Numbered from the stretch's first letter, positions 8,601 to 18,005 are shown. The stretch: 64,000 nucleotides of DNA from Sphingorhabdus sp. Alg231-15 (GCF_900149705.1 NZ_LT703001.1:2108001-2172000), one strand, 5' to 3'. Made by a program: numbers and translations. The notes: generated by a model not told the origin, from the letters alone.

Positions 8601-9197
8601 CTAACGATATTTCCAGTGGCGATCCTTGCCTTCGGCCATCCATTCAACGGCTTGGGCGATCCGACGCTGCCGCGTGTCTTCCCGCTTGGCTTCGGTTATC
8701 CACTCAATATAGTCGCGCTTTTGTCCAGGCGCAAAATCATCATAACATTTTTGCGCCGCCAAATTGCTTGTCATCGCATCGGCCAAATCGTCAGGCACCG
8801 TGGGAACTTTCACCGACTTTGATCTGGCAACTTTAGCTTTCGGCACACCGGCCGCCTCCAGCCGTTTTGCAACCGAGATGATCATCTCAATCAATTCCTG
8901 ATCCGCTGGCAAATCCTCTAGGGACTCTATGCGTCCAAAATGACCCATGGCCTCTCCGGACTTGGGCGTTTCAACCCCCAGACTTTCCCAGAAACCAAAT
9001 GCAGTATGTTCTTTGAAAGCGGCCATGTTGCATAGGTTCTTGCCGCCCAATGTGAAAAACGGCATGCTCCACTTCATCGCCTCTTCGATATCCGGCCGGG
9101 CTTGATGCACCAATGCGCGAAGATGCAACAATATCGGTCTGGCAAATTCCTGTGCCTCATCAATATAGTCATCAATGCGCCCATCCCGGTTTGCCAT
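8601..9197 (-). CDS. YdeI-like protein (DUF1801 plus OmdA-type C-terminus)
   Basis: 198 residues. The N-terminal part (RPILLHLRALVHQARPDIEEAMKW, FFTLGGKNLCNMAAFKEH, GFW) is the DUF1801 / YdhG fold. The C-terminal third (VPDDLADAM, A-Q-KCYDDFAPGQKRDYIEWI, TRQRRIAQAVEWMAEGK) is the bacteriocin-protection YdeI/OmpD-associated motif. Homologues are cytoplasmic and poorly understood. It follows the GNAT gene on the same strand with one base between them, and its end converges on the DUF3224 gene. Confidence 0.87.
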   Translation of the reverse strand: MANRDGRIDDYIDEAQEFARPILLHLRALVHQARPDIEEAMKWSMPFFTLGGKNLCNMAAFKEHTAFGFWESLGVETPKSGEAMGHFGRIESLEDLPADQELIEMIISVAKRLEAAGVPKAKVARSKSVKVPTVPDDLADAMTSNLAAQKCYDDFAPGQKRDYIEWITEAKREDTRQRRIAQAVEWMAEGKDRHWKYR

Positions 9198-9198
9198 C

Positions 9199-9669
9199 CT
9201 AAGGGCCCTGCGTCGTGAGGTTCAGTTTTTTGATCATCTGCACCTTGTCCATATTTGGCGCAAAGCCATCTTTCTCGACGCCTTCTTTTGCAAAACCAAA
9301 TTTTGCGAAGAACGGCACAATTTGAGGTGTCGTGAACAGCTCGACCTCCTGAAACTGACCTGATGATTCAATTGCATGCAGGCGATATTCCGCGAGCATT
9401 CGGCCAAGTCCAGAACCATGACGATCATTATCCACCATGCCCCAGGTAAAATGCGCCTGCCCACGATCTCCCGCAGCAAAACCACCGCACCCGCAGATTT
9501 CATCGCCAGGCTCAATCACAAAATAATCGCCGTTCGGTCCATCCAGAAAATCGGCAAAGCCGGTGCGTTCACTTGAATCAAAATAACGCGGTACGTTGCT
9601 GTCAAACAAAGCGAGGCAGGCCTCTTTATCGGTCGTGAGATAGGGTCGAACGGAAGCGCTCATCGCCAT
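9199..9669 (-). CDS. GNAT family N-acetyltransferase
   Basis: 156 residues with one GNAT domain: VRPYLTTDKEACLALFDSN at the N-terminus, an acidic-Gly segment, the acetyl-CoA loop RHGSGLGRMLAEYRL (about residues 93-107), and the closing FFAKFGFAKEGVEKDGF. The start is either ATG 9669 or ATG 9663; the latter forms an ATGA overlap with the stop of ubiG, which suggests translational coupling. The substrate is unknown. This GNAT subgroup often sits beside small-molecule metabolism genes in sphingomonads (general knowledge, not checked). Confidence 0.86.
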   Translation of the reverse strand: MAMSASVRPYLTTDKEACLALFDSNVPRYFDSSERTGFADFLDGPNGDYFVIEPGDEICGCGGFAAGDRGQAHFTWGMVDNDRHGSGLGRMLAEYRLHAIESSGQFQEVELFTTPQIVPFFAKFGFAKEGVEKDGFAPNMDKVQMIKKLNLTTQGP

Positions 9670-10421
9670 TTCACCGTCATTAGATAATTGAGCGCCAGAT
9701 TGTCGGACAAGGCGAACCCATGCGAAGGGCTATAGGACAGGCCGGTCGTGTCAATTACCTGCAGGCCAGCCTGTCCCAGTAACTCCTCGAGCTCGCCCGG
9801 AGTAAAAAACTGATCATGATGATGCGTCCCCTTGGGAATGCGCCCGGTCATTTCCGCCAGATCGACGAGCATCAGTTTCGACATCGCGGTGCGATTGGGC
9901 GTGGAGACTATCATCAAGCCATCCGGCGTCAGCGCATTTGCCAGTCCGGCCACAAACATATCCGGATCATCTACATGTTCGATGACCTCAAGCGAGGTTA
10001 CCAAATCAAACCCGCTTTCGCCGAAAGTCTCGATCCCGATATTGCGATAGTCAATATCGAGCCGCTGGGGTTCCGCGTGCGCTTTGGCCGCAGCAATATT
10101 TTCCGGCGCTGCATCCAGCCCGATCACTGATGCACCCATCCGGGCCAAAGGTTCGCAAACCAGTCCAGCACCGCAGCCAACATCCAGCACGCGCTTGCCC
10201 GCCAAAGGTCTCAGATTGCTTGCCTCTGTGCCGAAATGCAGGTCGATTGCCTCCCGGATATAGCCGAGCCGCACCGGATTGAGCCGATGGAGCATGGCGG
10301 ACGATCCGTCCGGGTCCCACCAGTCGGCCGCTAAAGCGCCAAAATGCGCCGCTTCTTCTGGGTTTATCGTGCTTTTGGTTGCGCCTGAAACCGAACTCTT
10401 GCTGGTGCTTGCGTTTGTCAT
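9660..10421 (-). CDS. ubiG: Ubiquinone biosynthesis O-methyltransferase
   Basis: 253 residues. It carries out the two O-methylations of the ubiquinone pathway with S-adenosylmethionine. Motif I is VLDVGCGAG at residues 78-86, followed by GLDAAPENIAAAK. The UbiG-specific N-terminal pattern PEEAAHFGALAADWWDPDG and NPVRLGYIRE is present, as are EVIEHVDDP and the late segment GTHHHDQFFTPGELEELL. The gene is divergent from lysC across 71 bases. Coq7, another ubiquinone step, is encoded at 18.0 kb on the same strand. Confidence 0.96.
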   Translation of the reverse strand: MTNASTSKSSVSGATKSTINPEEAAHFGALAADWWDPDGSSAMLHRLNPVRLGYIREAIDLHFGTEASNLRPLAGKRVLDVGCGAGLVCEPLARMGASVIGLDAAPENIAAAKAHAEPQRLDIDYRNIGIETFGESGFDLVTSLEVIEHVDDPDMFVAGLANALTPDGLMIVSTPNRTAMSKLMLVDLAEMTGRIPKGTHHHDQFFTPGELEELLGQAGLQVIDTTGLSYSPSHGFALSDNLALNYLMTVKWR

Positions 10422-10492
10422 AACGTCTCTTTATCACAGCCCGCGCGTCTCGTTCAGACCCTTTTTCAACAGAAAGACAGATAACAGGCATC

Positions 10493-11758
10493 ATGGCACG
10501 CATAGTGATGAAATTTGGCGGCACGTCCATGGCGGGGATTGAACGTATCCGACGGGTTGCACAGATTGTGAAACAGCAATCCGACGCCGGTCATGAAGTC
10601 GCGGTGGTTGTTTCGGCAATGGCTGGCGATACCGACCGGCTGGTCAATTTCTGCCGCGAAGCCAGCTCGCTATATGATGCTGCCGAATATGATGTGGTGG
10701 TGGCAAGTGGCGAACAGGTGACATCGGGTCTGCTGGCCATCGCTTTGCAATCGCTGGGTGCGAAGGCGCGCAGCTGGCTGGGCTGGCAAATGCCGATCCG
10801 CACGATCGAGTCACACAGCAAGGCGCGGATTGAAACCATTGACGCGGATGACCTGACTGCCTCCATGCAAAGCGGTGAAATTGCTATCATTCCGGGCTTT
10901 CAGGGCATTAGCCAGGATGGCCGGATCACCACGCTTGGCCGCGGCGGTTCCGATACCAGTGCTGTCGCAATTGCCGCAGCGGTCAAGGCCGATCGTTGCG
11001 ATATCTATACAGACGTGGACGGCGTTTACACGACCGACCCGCGCATTGTAACCCGCGCACGTAAACTGAAAACGGTAACTTTTGAAGAAATGCTGGAGCT
11101 GGCAAGCGTCGGAGCGAAAGTGTTGCAAACCCGCTCGGTTGGTCTGGCAATGAAAGAAAATGTGCGCATTCAGGTATTGTCATCCTTCACCGAAGATGGC
11201 GCACCAAGTGCTGATGATCTGCCGGGAACGATGATCGTCAGCGAAAGTGAAATGGAGAAAGAGGATATGGAGCGTCAACTGATCACCGGCATTGCCCATG
11301 ACAAGAATGAATCCAAAATCACCCTGACCCGCGTGCCAGATAAACCTGGTGCCGTGGCCAATATATTTGAACCGCTGGCCGAAGCCGCGATCAATGTCGA
11401 TATGATCATTCAGAATGTCGGCCGCGAAAAAGGCGAAACCGATGTGACCTTCACTGCGCCGACCAGCGACCTCGACCGGACCATGCAAGTGCTTGAAACA
11501 GCCAAGGAAAGCATCGGCTATAACCGGCTGATCTCGGATACGAATGTCGCGAAAATCTCGGTCGTCGGCGTTGGCATGAAAAGCCATGCCGGTGTCGCCT
11601 CGACCATGTTCAAGTCACTGGCCGATCGCGGCGTCAATATTCAGGCGATTACAACATCGGAGATTAAGGTCAGTGTTTTGATCGAGGAAGATTATACCGA
11701 ACTGGCGCTCAGGGTGCTTCACACCGCTTATGGCCTGGATGCAGAGGATGCAGCTTAA
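10493..11758 (+). CDS. lysC: Aspartate kinase
   Basis: 421 residues, the usual length of alphaproteobacterial aspartokinase. The signature VMKFGGTSMAG starts at residue 5 (Lys7). GRGGSDTSAVAIAAA and CDIYTDVDGVYTTDPR define the kinase domain. Two ACT domains occupy about residues 265-415, which implies feedback control by lysine and/or threonine. The enzyme phosphorylates aspartate as the first step towards lysine, diaminopimelate, methionine and threonine, so it connects to dapE at 34.2 kb. The stop lies three bases before the following nitronate monooxygenase gene. Confidence 0.97.
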   Translation: MARIVMKFGGTSMAGIERIRRVAQIVKQQSDAGHEVAVVVSAMAGDTDRLVNFCREASSLYDAAEYDVVVASGEQVTSGLLAIALQSLGAKARSWLGWQMPIRTIESHSKARIETIDADDLTASMQSGEIAIIPGFQGISQDGRITTLGRGGSDTSAVAIAAAVKADRCDIYTDVDGVYTTDPRIVTRARKLKTVTFEEMLELASVGAKVLQTRSVGLAMKENVRIQVLSSFTEDGAPSADDLPGTMIVSESEMEKEDMERQLITGIAHDKNESKITLTRVPDKPGAVANIFEPLAEAAINVDMIIQNVGREKGETDVTFTAPTSDLDRTMQVLETAKESIGYNRLISDTNVAKISVVGVGMKSHAGVASTMFKSLADRGVNIQAITTSEIKVSVLIEEDYTELALRVLHTAYGLDAEDAA

Positions 11759-11761
11759 CTT

Positions 11762-12766
11762 ATGACTCAATCCAAACTCTCCGCGTTGATGAAACGCGGC
11801 ACCGACCTGCTTGGCAGCGAAACCGCGATCATGTGCGGCGCGATGAGCTGGGTATCCGAACGCAATCTGGTTAGCGCCATTTCCAATGCTGGCGGCTTTG
11901 GCGTCATTGCCTGCGGCGCGATGACGCCGGAATTGCTGGATACAGAAATTGCCGAAACCAAGAAGCGCACAAGCAAACCGTTTGGCGTCAACCTGATCAC
12001 CATGCATCCCGATCTGATGAAGCTTATCGAAGTCTGCGGCAATCATGACGTCAGCCATGTCGTGCTCGCTGGCGGTCTGCCGCCCAAGGGCAGCCTTGAA
12101 GCGATCAAGGAAATCGGCGCAAAGGTGATCTGCTTTGCTCCGGCGATGGCGCTGGCAAAGAAATTCATCCGCTCCGGTGTGGACGCCATTGTTATTGAGG
12201 GCATGGAAGCGGGTGGACATATCGGACCGGTTTCGACCTCAGTCCTCGCACAGGAAATCCTGCCCGAAATTGCCGATCAACTGCCGGTCTTTGTTGCTGG
12301 CGGTATTGGTACCGGTGATATGATTGGCGCCTATCTCGAAATGGGTGCCAGCGGCGTTCAACTGGGCACGCGCTTTGTCTGCGCCCATGAATCCATCGCC
12401 CATCCCGATTTCAAGAAAGCGTTCATGCGCGGTAATGCCCGTGATGCCGTGACCAGCGTGCAAGTAGACCCTCGCCTGCCTGTCATTCCTGTGCGCGCGC
12501 TGAAAAACAAAGGCACCGAAGAATTTACCCGCAAACAGATTGAAGTGGCAAAGCTGCTCGATGCGGGAGACATTGAAATGGGCGAGGCGCAATTGCAGAT
12601 CGAACATTTTTGGGCTGGCGCATTACGCAAGGCGGTGATTGACGGTGATGTCGAAAACGGGAGCGTCATGGCCGGGCAATCGGTTGGTATGGTCAAGGCG
12701 GAGGAAAGCGTCGCGGATATTATCAAGGCGCTGACGGAAGAAGCGGAAACGGCACTGGCTCGGTAA
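11762..12766 (+). CDS. Nitronate monooxygenase-family FMN protein
   Basis: 334 residues with the NMO / 2-nitropropane dioxygenase TIM barrel. Visible landmarks are MCGAMSWVSERNLVSAISNAGG, KPFGVNLITMHP, the EGMEAGGHIGPVST segment that carries the usual catalytic-region His, and FVAGGIGTGDMIGAYLEMGA with GTRFVCAHES for FMN phosphate binding. Members oxidise nitronates, but FabK-like enoyl reductases share the fold, so the true substrate is uncertain. It is tightly linked to lysC (3-base gap). Confidence 0.88.
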   Translation: MTQSKLSALMKRGTDLLGSETAIMCGAMSWVSERNLVSAISNAGGFGVIACGAMTPELLDTEIAETKKRTSKPFGVNLITMHPDLMKLIEVCGNHDVSHVVLAGGLPPKGSLEAIKEIGAKVICFAPAMALAKKFIRSGVDAIVIEGMEAGGHIGPVSTSVLAQEILPEIADQLPVFVAGGIGTGDMIGAYLEMGASGVQLGTRFVCAHESIAHPDFKKAFMRGNARDAVTSVQVDPRLPVIPVRALKNKGTEEFTRKQIEVAKLLDAGDIEMGEAQLQIEHFWAGALRKAVIDGDVENGSVMAGQSVGMVKAEESVADIIKALTEEAETALAR

Positions 12767-12883
12767 AATTTAGCGCGCTCAGAGCGAGCGGTGCTGGGTT
12801 TCAGCTTCCGAAGTTCTGCATCAAGTGTCGAGCACAAGCCTATCCGTCTTGCCTAAATAACACAGCTTCGCCATAGTCGTTCC

Positions 12884-13420
12884 ATGACAGAAACCGTTAG
12901 CACCCCCGACCCTTTCGCCGAAATGGAGCAGGACCAGGCAAGAGCTTATAATCAGGGTCTGACACCGCTCCATCCCCCGCAAAAATCGCTGATCCGTCTG
13001 AATGTTGCGATCACTGTTGGCATTATGACAATCATTGCGATCATCGTCGAATTTGCAATCCGCAACGAACTGCCACTAGCAACCGGAGCGATCATCGGGC
13101 CAGTCGCTGCCATCGCGCTATTCCTTTTCGCAATGCTGCCCGGCCGCATCTATCGCCGCTGGGGCTATGACATGGGGGATGAGCAGCTAAGGGTCTTGCG
13201 CGGCTTCATGTGGCGCACCGATACAATTGTTCCGTTTAATCGCATTCAGCATATCGATGTTGCGCAAGGGCCGTTTCAGCGAATGTTCGGGCTGTCGACC
13301 CTGATCGTGCACACCGCCGGAACGCATAATAGTATCGTCACGTTGCCCGGCCTCAGCACGCCCGATGCCGAAACCATGCGTGACATTATCAAGGGCCATA
13401 TCCGCCAAGACATGATATGA
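12884..13420 (+). CDS. bPH2-domain membrane protein, YdbS-like
   Basis: 178 residues. After an N-terminal cytoplasmic part there are two membrane helices (about residues 40-62 and 66-86), then a bacterial PH-like domain recognisable by LRVLRGFMWRTDTIVPFNRIQHIDVAQGP and a FGLSTLIVHTAG strand. This is the short partner of YdbS/YdbT pairs, which are membrane proteins of uncertain role. The end overlaps the start of the larger partner by four bases (ATGA), a sign of coupled translation and of a common complex. Confidence 0.88.
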   Translation: MTETVSTPDPFAEMEQDQARAYNQGLTPLHPPQKSLIRLNVAITVGIMTIIAIIVEFAIRNELPLATGAIIGPVAAIALFLFAMLPGRIYRRWGYDMGDEQLRVLRGFMWRTDTIVPFNRIQHIDVAQGPFQRMFGLSTLIVHTAGTHNSIVTLPGLSTPDAETMRDIIKGHIRQDMI

Positions 13421-14943
13421 GTGACCTCCCCGTAACAGCCGCAGAACCGATGGAACCGGAAACGGATGAATCCACATCTTTTCGACATCTGCATCCGCTC
13501 AGCATCATCCTGAAATCTGTTGCCGCTATCGGCCAGAATTTGATTGCAATCGGCGTGCTCTATTTCAGTGTTTTTGATCAGAATATCCTCTATGCCAGCC
13601 TCGCGGCTCTCGCCTTACTGGCCATCATCATCGGGATAACCGCGCTGATCTGGTCACGCTTCACCTATCATGTCGGGCCGAAGGAAATTCGGATAAAAAG
13701 TGGTCTGATCAGCCGCAATAACCGCTCCATTCCGTTTGACCGGATTCAGGATGTCAGTCTGGAGCAAAAACTGATCAGCCGGATATTGGGACTCGCCACT
13801 GTAAAGCTGGAAACCGGCGCAGGAGGCGGTGAGGATGGCAAACTGGATGCATTGGCACTGGTCGATGCCGAGGCAATGCGCAACAGGCTCCGTGACTATA
13901 AATCCGGCATTTCAGCCAGTGCGGCAGAGCAAGCGGAAGATGGACCTCTTGATGCTGAGGCAGAAGAGAGCACGCCGCTATTTGCGATGGACAATCGCCG
14001 AATTTTCATCGCCGGCTTGTTCAATTTTTCCTTCGTTCTACTCGCGATATTGGCGGCCATCGCCCAAAATCTCGATTTCCTGTTGCCGGACGATTTTTTC
14101 AATCCCTGGTACTGGGCCAAGCAATTGTCGGAGCAGGATGTCGTCAACGGACTAAGCTTTAGCGCACAGATTGCTGGCGCTGTTGGAGCCTTGGTTTCTT
14201 TGATTGCGGTGGGCTTGGGCAGCGGCATCATCCGTACGTTCATCCGCGAATATGGCTTCCGTTTGGATCGCGTTGATCGCGGACAGCCTGGCTTCCGGCG
14301 GCGGCGCGGGCTGTTCACGCTGACCGACATGGTCATGCCGATCCATCGGGTCCAGGCCGCCATACTGAGAACCGGTCCGGTCCGGCAGCGCTTTGGCTGG
14401 TATCATCTGAAATTCCAGTCGCTCGCCAGCGATGGCAGCGGCGAGAGCGACCATAGTGCAGCACCCTGTGCGCAAATGGGGGAAGTTGATCCTATCTTAG
14501 CCGAAACAAATATCGCCAATGTGCCGCCGGATCTGGTCTTTCAAAGAGTCAGCTCCGCGCTCTGGTGGCGGGATGCGGTCATTCTAGCCATCATATTGGG
14601 GGCCGTCAGCATTGGGGTTGGTCTGTTTGTGCAGCCAGCCTTTTACACCCTGATCTTACTTGCGATACCGATCATCACAATATTGGTGTTGAACTGGAAA
14701 CATCATCAATATGCGCTGACGAAGACGCAATTGTTCGTGCGCTCAGGCTGGTGGCGGCGCAAGCTGACGATTTTGCCAATCCGCAAGATTCAAACTGTCG
14801 ACGTCGGCCAGTCACCACTGGACCATCCCCTGGATCTGGCGACTGTTACCGTGGGTATTGCCGGTGGATCATCGATAGCCCCGCTCAAGATTAATGACAT
14901 TCCGATGGTCAGCGCCATGGCCCTGCGCGAACAGCTTATTTGA
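13417..14943 (+). CDS. bPH2-domain membrane protein, YdbT-like
   Basis: 508 residues and several membrane helices (pairs near 30-75, 195-225, 240-265 and 385-425). It contains repeated bPH2 domains, each with a version of the motif I-x-K-S-G-L-I-S-R followed by F-D-R-I-Q-D-V: near residues 88-115, a diverged copy near 280-320, and a third as FVRSGWWRRKLTILPIRKIQTVDVGQSP near 440-470. Family length is around 480-510. It pairs with the preceding YdbS-like gene through an ATGA overlap. Role unknown; some relatives influence antimicrobial sensitivity. Confidence 0.88.
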   Translation: MSDLPVTAAEPMEPETDESTSFRHLHPLSIILKSVAAIGQNLIAIGVLYFSVFDQNILYASLAALALLAIIIGITALIWSRFTYHVGPKEIRIKSGLISRNNRSIPFDRIQDVSLEQKLISRILGLATVKLETGAGGGEDGKLDALALVDAEAMRNRLRDYKSGISASAAEQAEDGPLDAEAEESTPLFAMDNRRIFIAGLFNFSFVLLAILAAIAQNLDFLLPDDFFNPWYWAKQLSEQDVVNGLSFSAQIAGAVGALVSLIAVGLGSGIIRTFIREYGFRLDRVDRGQPGFRRRRGLFTLTDMVMPIHRVQAAILRTGPVRQRFGWYHLKFQSLASDGSGESDHSAAPCAQMGEVDPILAETNIANVPPDLVFQRVSSALWWRDAVILAIILGAVSIGVGLFVQPAFYTLILLAIPIITILVLNWKHHQYALTKTQLFVRSGWWRRKLTILPIRKIQTVDVGQSPLDHPLDLATVTVGIAGGSSIAPLKINDIPMVSAMALREQLI

Positions 14944-14959
14944 CCTGACGATCAACAAT

Positions 14960-14979
14960 GGCGCTTGACAGGAAGCGCC
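14960..14979 (+). terminator. Stem-loop after the PH-domain gene pair
   Basis: GGCGCTT-GACAGG-AAGCGCC is a perfect 7-bp stem with a 6-base loop, 16 bases after the stop of the YdbT-like gene and before the DUF885 gene. There is no T-run behind it, so it may be a weak or Rho-assisted terminator or a processing/stability hairpin. Confidence 0.4.
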
Positions 14980-15024
14980 GAATATTCACGATGGTATCCA
15001 ATGATATTTTCTGGGGAAGTCGGC

Positions 15025-16818
15025 ATGATACGTGCACATCTTACAACATTGGTCTCCTTGACGGCGCTAGCCTTCACCATGCCCGTTGCGGCGCAATCCA
15101 GCGAACGGGATAGTGCCGAACATAATGTTGCGCACAAGTCGGCTGCACTGCACCAAATTATTGATGCCTTTTGGGCCTATAATCTGGAGCAATATCCCGA
15201 ATTTGCATCATCACTCGGTGTGGATGATCCGAAAGGCCGTGTCAGCAATCGCAGCCTGGAAGCTGAAGACGAGCGGGTAGAAAAAGCCAGGCAATGGCTT
15301 TCGGAACTGGATCGGATAGACCAGAACAGCCTGTCCGAAGATGACAGGACCAACTACGGCATCCTGCGCCGCAGCCTTGCCGAGCAGGTTGAGGCCAGCA
15401 CCTATGGCCAGCGTGCAATCAACTTCACCAACCGGGGTGGCTGGCATCAAAGTTTTGCTAGCATGCAGAATAATCTGCCGTTCCGTAATGCAGCTGATTA
15501 TCGGACATATATCAATCGATTGGCACAATATAGCAACGTCCATGCGCAATCCATCGCGGTGGCCAACCAAGCCCTTCAGGGCGGCTATGTGCAACCTTGT
15601 GTTTCGATGGTTGGTTATGAGACCAGCATATCGGGGCTAATCAAGGACGATCCGAAAGAATCTCGCTTCTTTGAACCCTTCAGGCGAACCAAGCCCGACG
15701 GAATTGACCAGGCCGTTTTCGACGGCCTTGCCGCTGATGCTGCCAAGGCTATTGCCACGCATATTAATCCGTCGCTGAAAGAGCATCTCGACTGGTATAC
15801 GAAAGAATATGCACCCAATTGCGCCAAGGCACCCGGCGTGTCGGCCCAACCTGGCGGCGATAAATATTACGACTTCCGCATCCGCCAGATGACGACCACC
15901 GAAAAATCTGCAGACGAGATTCACAATATCGGCTTGTCGGAAGTTGCCCGCATCCGCGCCGAGATGGTGGAAGTTGCCAAAAAGGCTGGTTTCGAAACGC
16001 GCGAGGCGTTCATAGAAGACCTGCGGACCAATCCCAAATATTATGCCAAGACACCTGAAGAGCTGATGGAAAAAGTTGCACGAGTGACCAAACTGATTGA
16101 TGGAAAAATGCCGTCGATCATCGGTAAGCTCGCGCGATTGCCCTATGGCATCAAAGAGATACCAGCAGAAACAGCGGAAGGCACCACAACAGCCTATTAT
16201 AATCCAGGGTCGCCCGATGTGGGCATTGCCGGTTTCTACTATGTCAACACATCCAAGCTGGACCAGCGGCCATTCTGGGAGATTCCCGCGCTCAGTGTCC
16301 ATGAAGCCGTCCCCGGCCATCATATGCAAATCGCACTGCAACAAGAACTCGATATGCCTGACTTTCGCAAATATGGGGCATTTTTCACCGCTTTTGTCGA
16401 GGGATGGGGCCTCTATTCCGAGCGCCTCGGCATTGAAATGGGCCTTTATGACACGCCCGCCAAGGATATGGGCCGCTTGTCCTATGAAATGTGGCGCGCC
16501 ACCCGCCTGGTGGTCGATACCGGCATTCACTCCAAGGGTTGGAGCAAGCAGCGGGCGATTGACTTCATGACCGACAATACAGCGCTTAGCGAAGCCAATA
16601 TCGAGGCAGAAGTAAACCGCTACATCAGCTGGCCCGGACAGGCACTGGCTTATAAGATGGGCGAACTCAAAATCCGCGAACTGCGCACCAAGGCAACGGA
16701 AACCCTAGGCACAAAATTTGACTTGCGCGAATTTCATGATGTCGTGCTGGGGCAAGGCGCAGTGCCGCTTGATATATTGGAAGCGCAGGTCAATCGTTGG
16801 ATTGAAGGGAAGAAATAG
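15025..16818 (+). CDS. DUF885 family secreted metallopeptidase-like protein
   Basis: I start at ATG 15025, which is preceded by GGGGAAG and opens a signal peptide (MIRAHLTTLVSLTALAF..PVAAQ); the longer frame from 14965 adds 20 residues of non-signal character. The 597-residue product matches DUF885. The zinc-site pattern HEAVPGHHMQ is clear, and VEGWGLYSERLG and ALAYKMGELKIRELR follow as in the family. Members resemble M3/M32-like peptidases. It is probably periplasmic. The next gene starts two bases after its stop. Confidence 0.87.
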   Translation: MIRAHLTTLVSLTALAFTMPVAAQSSERDSAEHNVAHKSAALHQIIDAFWAYNLEQYPEFASSLGVDDPKGRVSNRSLEAEDERVEKARQWLSELDRIDQNSLSEDDRTNYGILRRSLAEQVEASTYGQRAINFTNRGGWHQSFASMQNNLPFRNAADYRTYINRLAQYSNVHAQSIAVANQALQGGYVQPCVSMVGYETSISGLIKDDPKESRFFEPFRRTKPDGIDQAVFDGLAADAAKAIATHINPSLKEHLDWYTKEYAPNCAKAPGVSAQPGGDKYYDFRIRQMTTTEKSADEIHNIGLSEVARIRAEMVEVAKKAGFETREAFIEDLRTNPKYYAKTPEELMEKVARVTKLIDGKMPSIIGKLARLPYGIKEIPAETAEGTTTAYYNPGSPDVGIAGFYYVNTSKLDQRPFWEIPALSVHEAVPGHHMQIALQQELDMPDFRKYGAFFTAFVEGWGLYSERLGIEMGLYDTPAKDMGRLSYEMWRATRLVVDTGIHSKGWSKQRAIDFMTDNTALSEANIEAEVNRYISWPGQALAYKMGELKIRELRTKATETLGTKFDLREFHDVVLGQGAVPLDILEAQVNRWIEGKK

Positions 16819-16819
16819 G

Positions 16820-17287
16820 ATGAACATTCTTCGTACTACACTGGCGATCGCCAGTCTTGCTATCGCTGCGCCTTCTTTTGCGCAGGCTACTCCTGAGAGC
16901 ATAGCCAATTCTGTATTGGTAGACCTTAAGGCTGGTGATGCAACAAATGTTGTGGAAAACCTTTTGGCCAAGGCGCCTCTGATATCAACGGGGCCTGCCG
17001 AGAAAACCAATCTAATCAATACGCTCAACACGCTTTTCTCTAGCTATGGAGAAGTCGAGGGATGGGAGCTGGTCGGTTCGCGCTACGCTTCAAACCGGTA
17101 TGTTGAGCAAAGCTATATCGTCTTTCAAGAACAATACGCTATGTCCTTGGAGCTTAAATTCTACCGGGCCAAAGATGGTTGGAACCTGACTGCATTCAAC
17201 TTTAACGATAAACTGGAAGAGCCGATTGCAGCTCAATTTATGGCAGACTTGGCAAAGTCCCTAGAAAGTCCAGCCGCTAAAGACTGA
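16820..17287 (+). CDS. Small secreted protein of unknown function
   Basis: 155 residues starting at ATG 16820, one base after the stop of the DUF885 gene (AAATAGGATG), with GAAGGGAAG upstream. The first ~22 residues are a typical signal peptide ending SFAQ-A. The rest is a compact alpha/beta domain: a helix ending in a short ST-G pattern, then strands GWELVGSRYASNRYVEQSYIVF and MSLELKFYRAKDGWNLTAFNF. The layout resembles small secreted NTF2-like domains, but I do not assign a family. The tight spacing suggests it works with the DUF885 protein. Confidence 0.72.
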   Translation: MNILRTTLAIASLAIAAPSFAQATPESIANSVLVDLKAGDATNVVENLLAKAPLISTGPAEKTNLINTLNTLFSSYGEVEGWELVGSRYASNRYVEQSYIVFQEQYAMSLELKFYRAKDGWNLTAFNFNDKLEEPIAAQFMADLAKSLESPAAKD

Positions 17288-17298
17288 CGGACTAACCA

Positions 17299-17952
17299 TT
17301 AGCCTTCATCATCCACAGGAGCGGGCGGTGGTGTTTCATCAGCAGCCGGCGGCACCGCCAGATCATTGTCAGCTCTCGTCTCGGCTTCTTGATCCTTTAA
17401 CGCCTCTGCATCCTGTGCTTCCAGACGTGCACGCGCCTCAGCCGCGCCCGCTTCACGGGCTTCGCGCTGTGCTTCAATTTCGCGCAGACGTTCTTCGACC
17501 GCCTCCGCTTCCTCGTCGATACGCGCCAACCGCTTCTGGCGTTCTTCCTCGATCAACCGGCCCCAGTTTACCGTATCATCCTGCCCTTTCTCAGCATAGG
17601 CCTGACGCAATAGTTGCTGCGTGCAGCCGGTAAAACCGCCTGCGCCGGAGGGTGAACAGCTCTGCGTGCCGTCTTTACCGACATATTCATAGGCTCGCAC
17701 GCGCTGTGACCATGCTTCATTTTTTGCATCATTAGGATTGTCCCGCAGCGTTTCGGGTATCCGGTAGCGTTCGGATTCATCCTTGCGCGCGCAAACCACG
17801 ATCTCACCGTCCGAGCTTTGTGGACAGGGGTCATCGCCATAGATCACGAGTTGGTTCACACGGTCTCCAGCTGCGTCCTGAGCCATGGCTGGCGATGCTA
17901 TGATACCACCTGCAAGCAACAGAGGTACGGAGAAAAAAGCTGTTTTTATCAT
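17299..17952 (-). CDS. Secreted protein with Cys-containing domain and coiled-coil tail
   Basis: The start at 17952 is favoured because AAAGGA lies upstream and a signal peptide follows (MIKTAFFSVPLLLAGG..MAQD); the open frame extends 30 codons further without signal character. The 217-residue protein has an N-terminal part with four to five Cys (DDPCP, IVVCARKDE, SCSPSGAGGFTGCTQQL), likely disulfide-bonded in the periplasm, then a charged Glu/Arg/Ala coiled coil (about residues 130-195) and a proline-rich acidic tail. It looks like an uncharacterised sphingomonad family. DsbB is encoded nearby. Confidence 0.72.
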   Translation of the reverse strand: MIKTAFFSVPLLLAGGIIASPAMAQDAAGDRVNQLVIYGDDPCPQSSDGEIVVCARKDESERYRIPETLRDNPNDAKNEAWSQRVRAYEYVGKDGTQSCSPSGAGGFTGCTQQLLRQAYAEKGQDDTVNWGRLIEEERQKRLARIDEEAEAVEERLREIEAQREAREAGAAEARARLEAQDAEALKDQEAETRADNDLAVPPAADETPPPAPVDDEG

Positions 17953-18005
17953 GCTATTCCTTTGCCAGAAACTCAATGAACCCGTGCTGAAGGGCAATAA
18001 TCCCA

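Noticed and set aside
12767-12883. Candidate regulatory region between the nitronate monooxygenase gene and the PH-domain pair
   Set aside because: The 117 bases contain no inverted repeat or promoter pair I could defend.
15637-16530. Minus-strand frame of 297 codons inside the DUF885 gene
   Set aside because: Antisense to a clear coding gene with the HExxxGH motif; composition is what reverse reading of such a gene gives.
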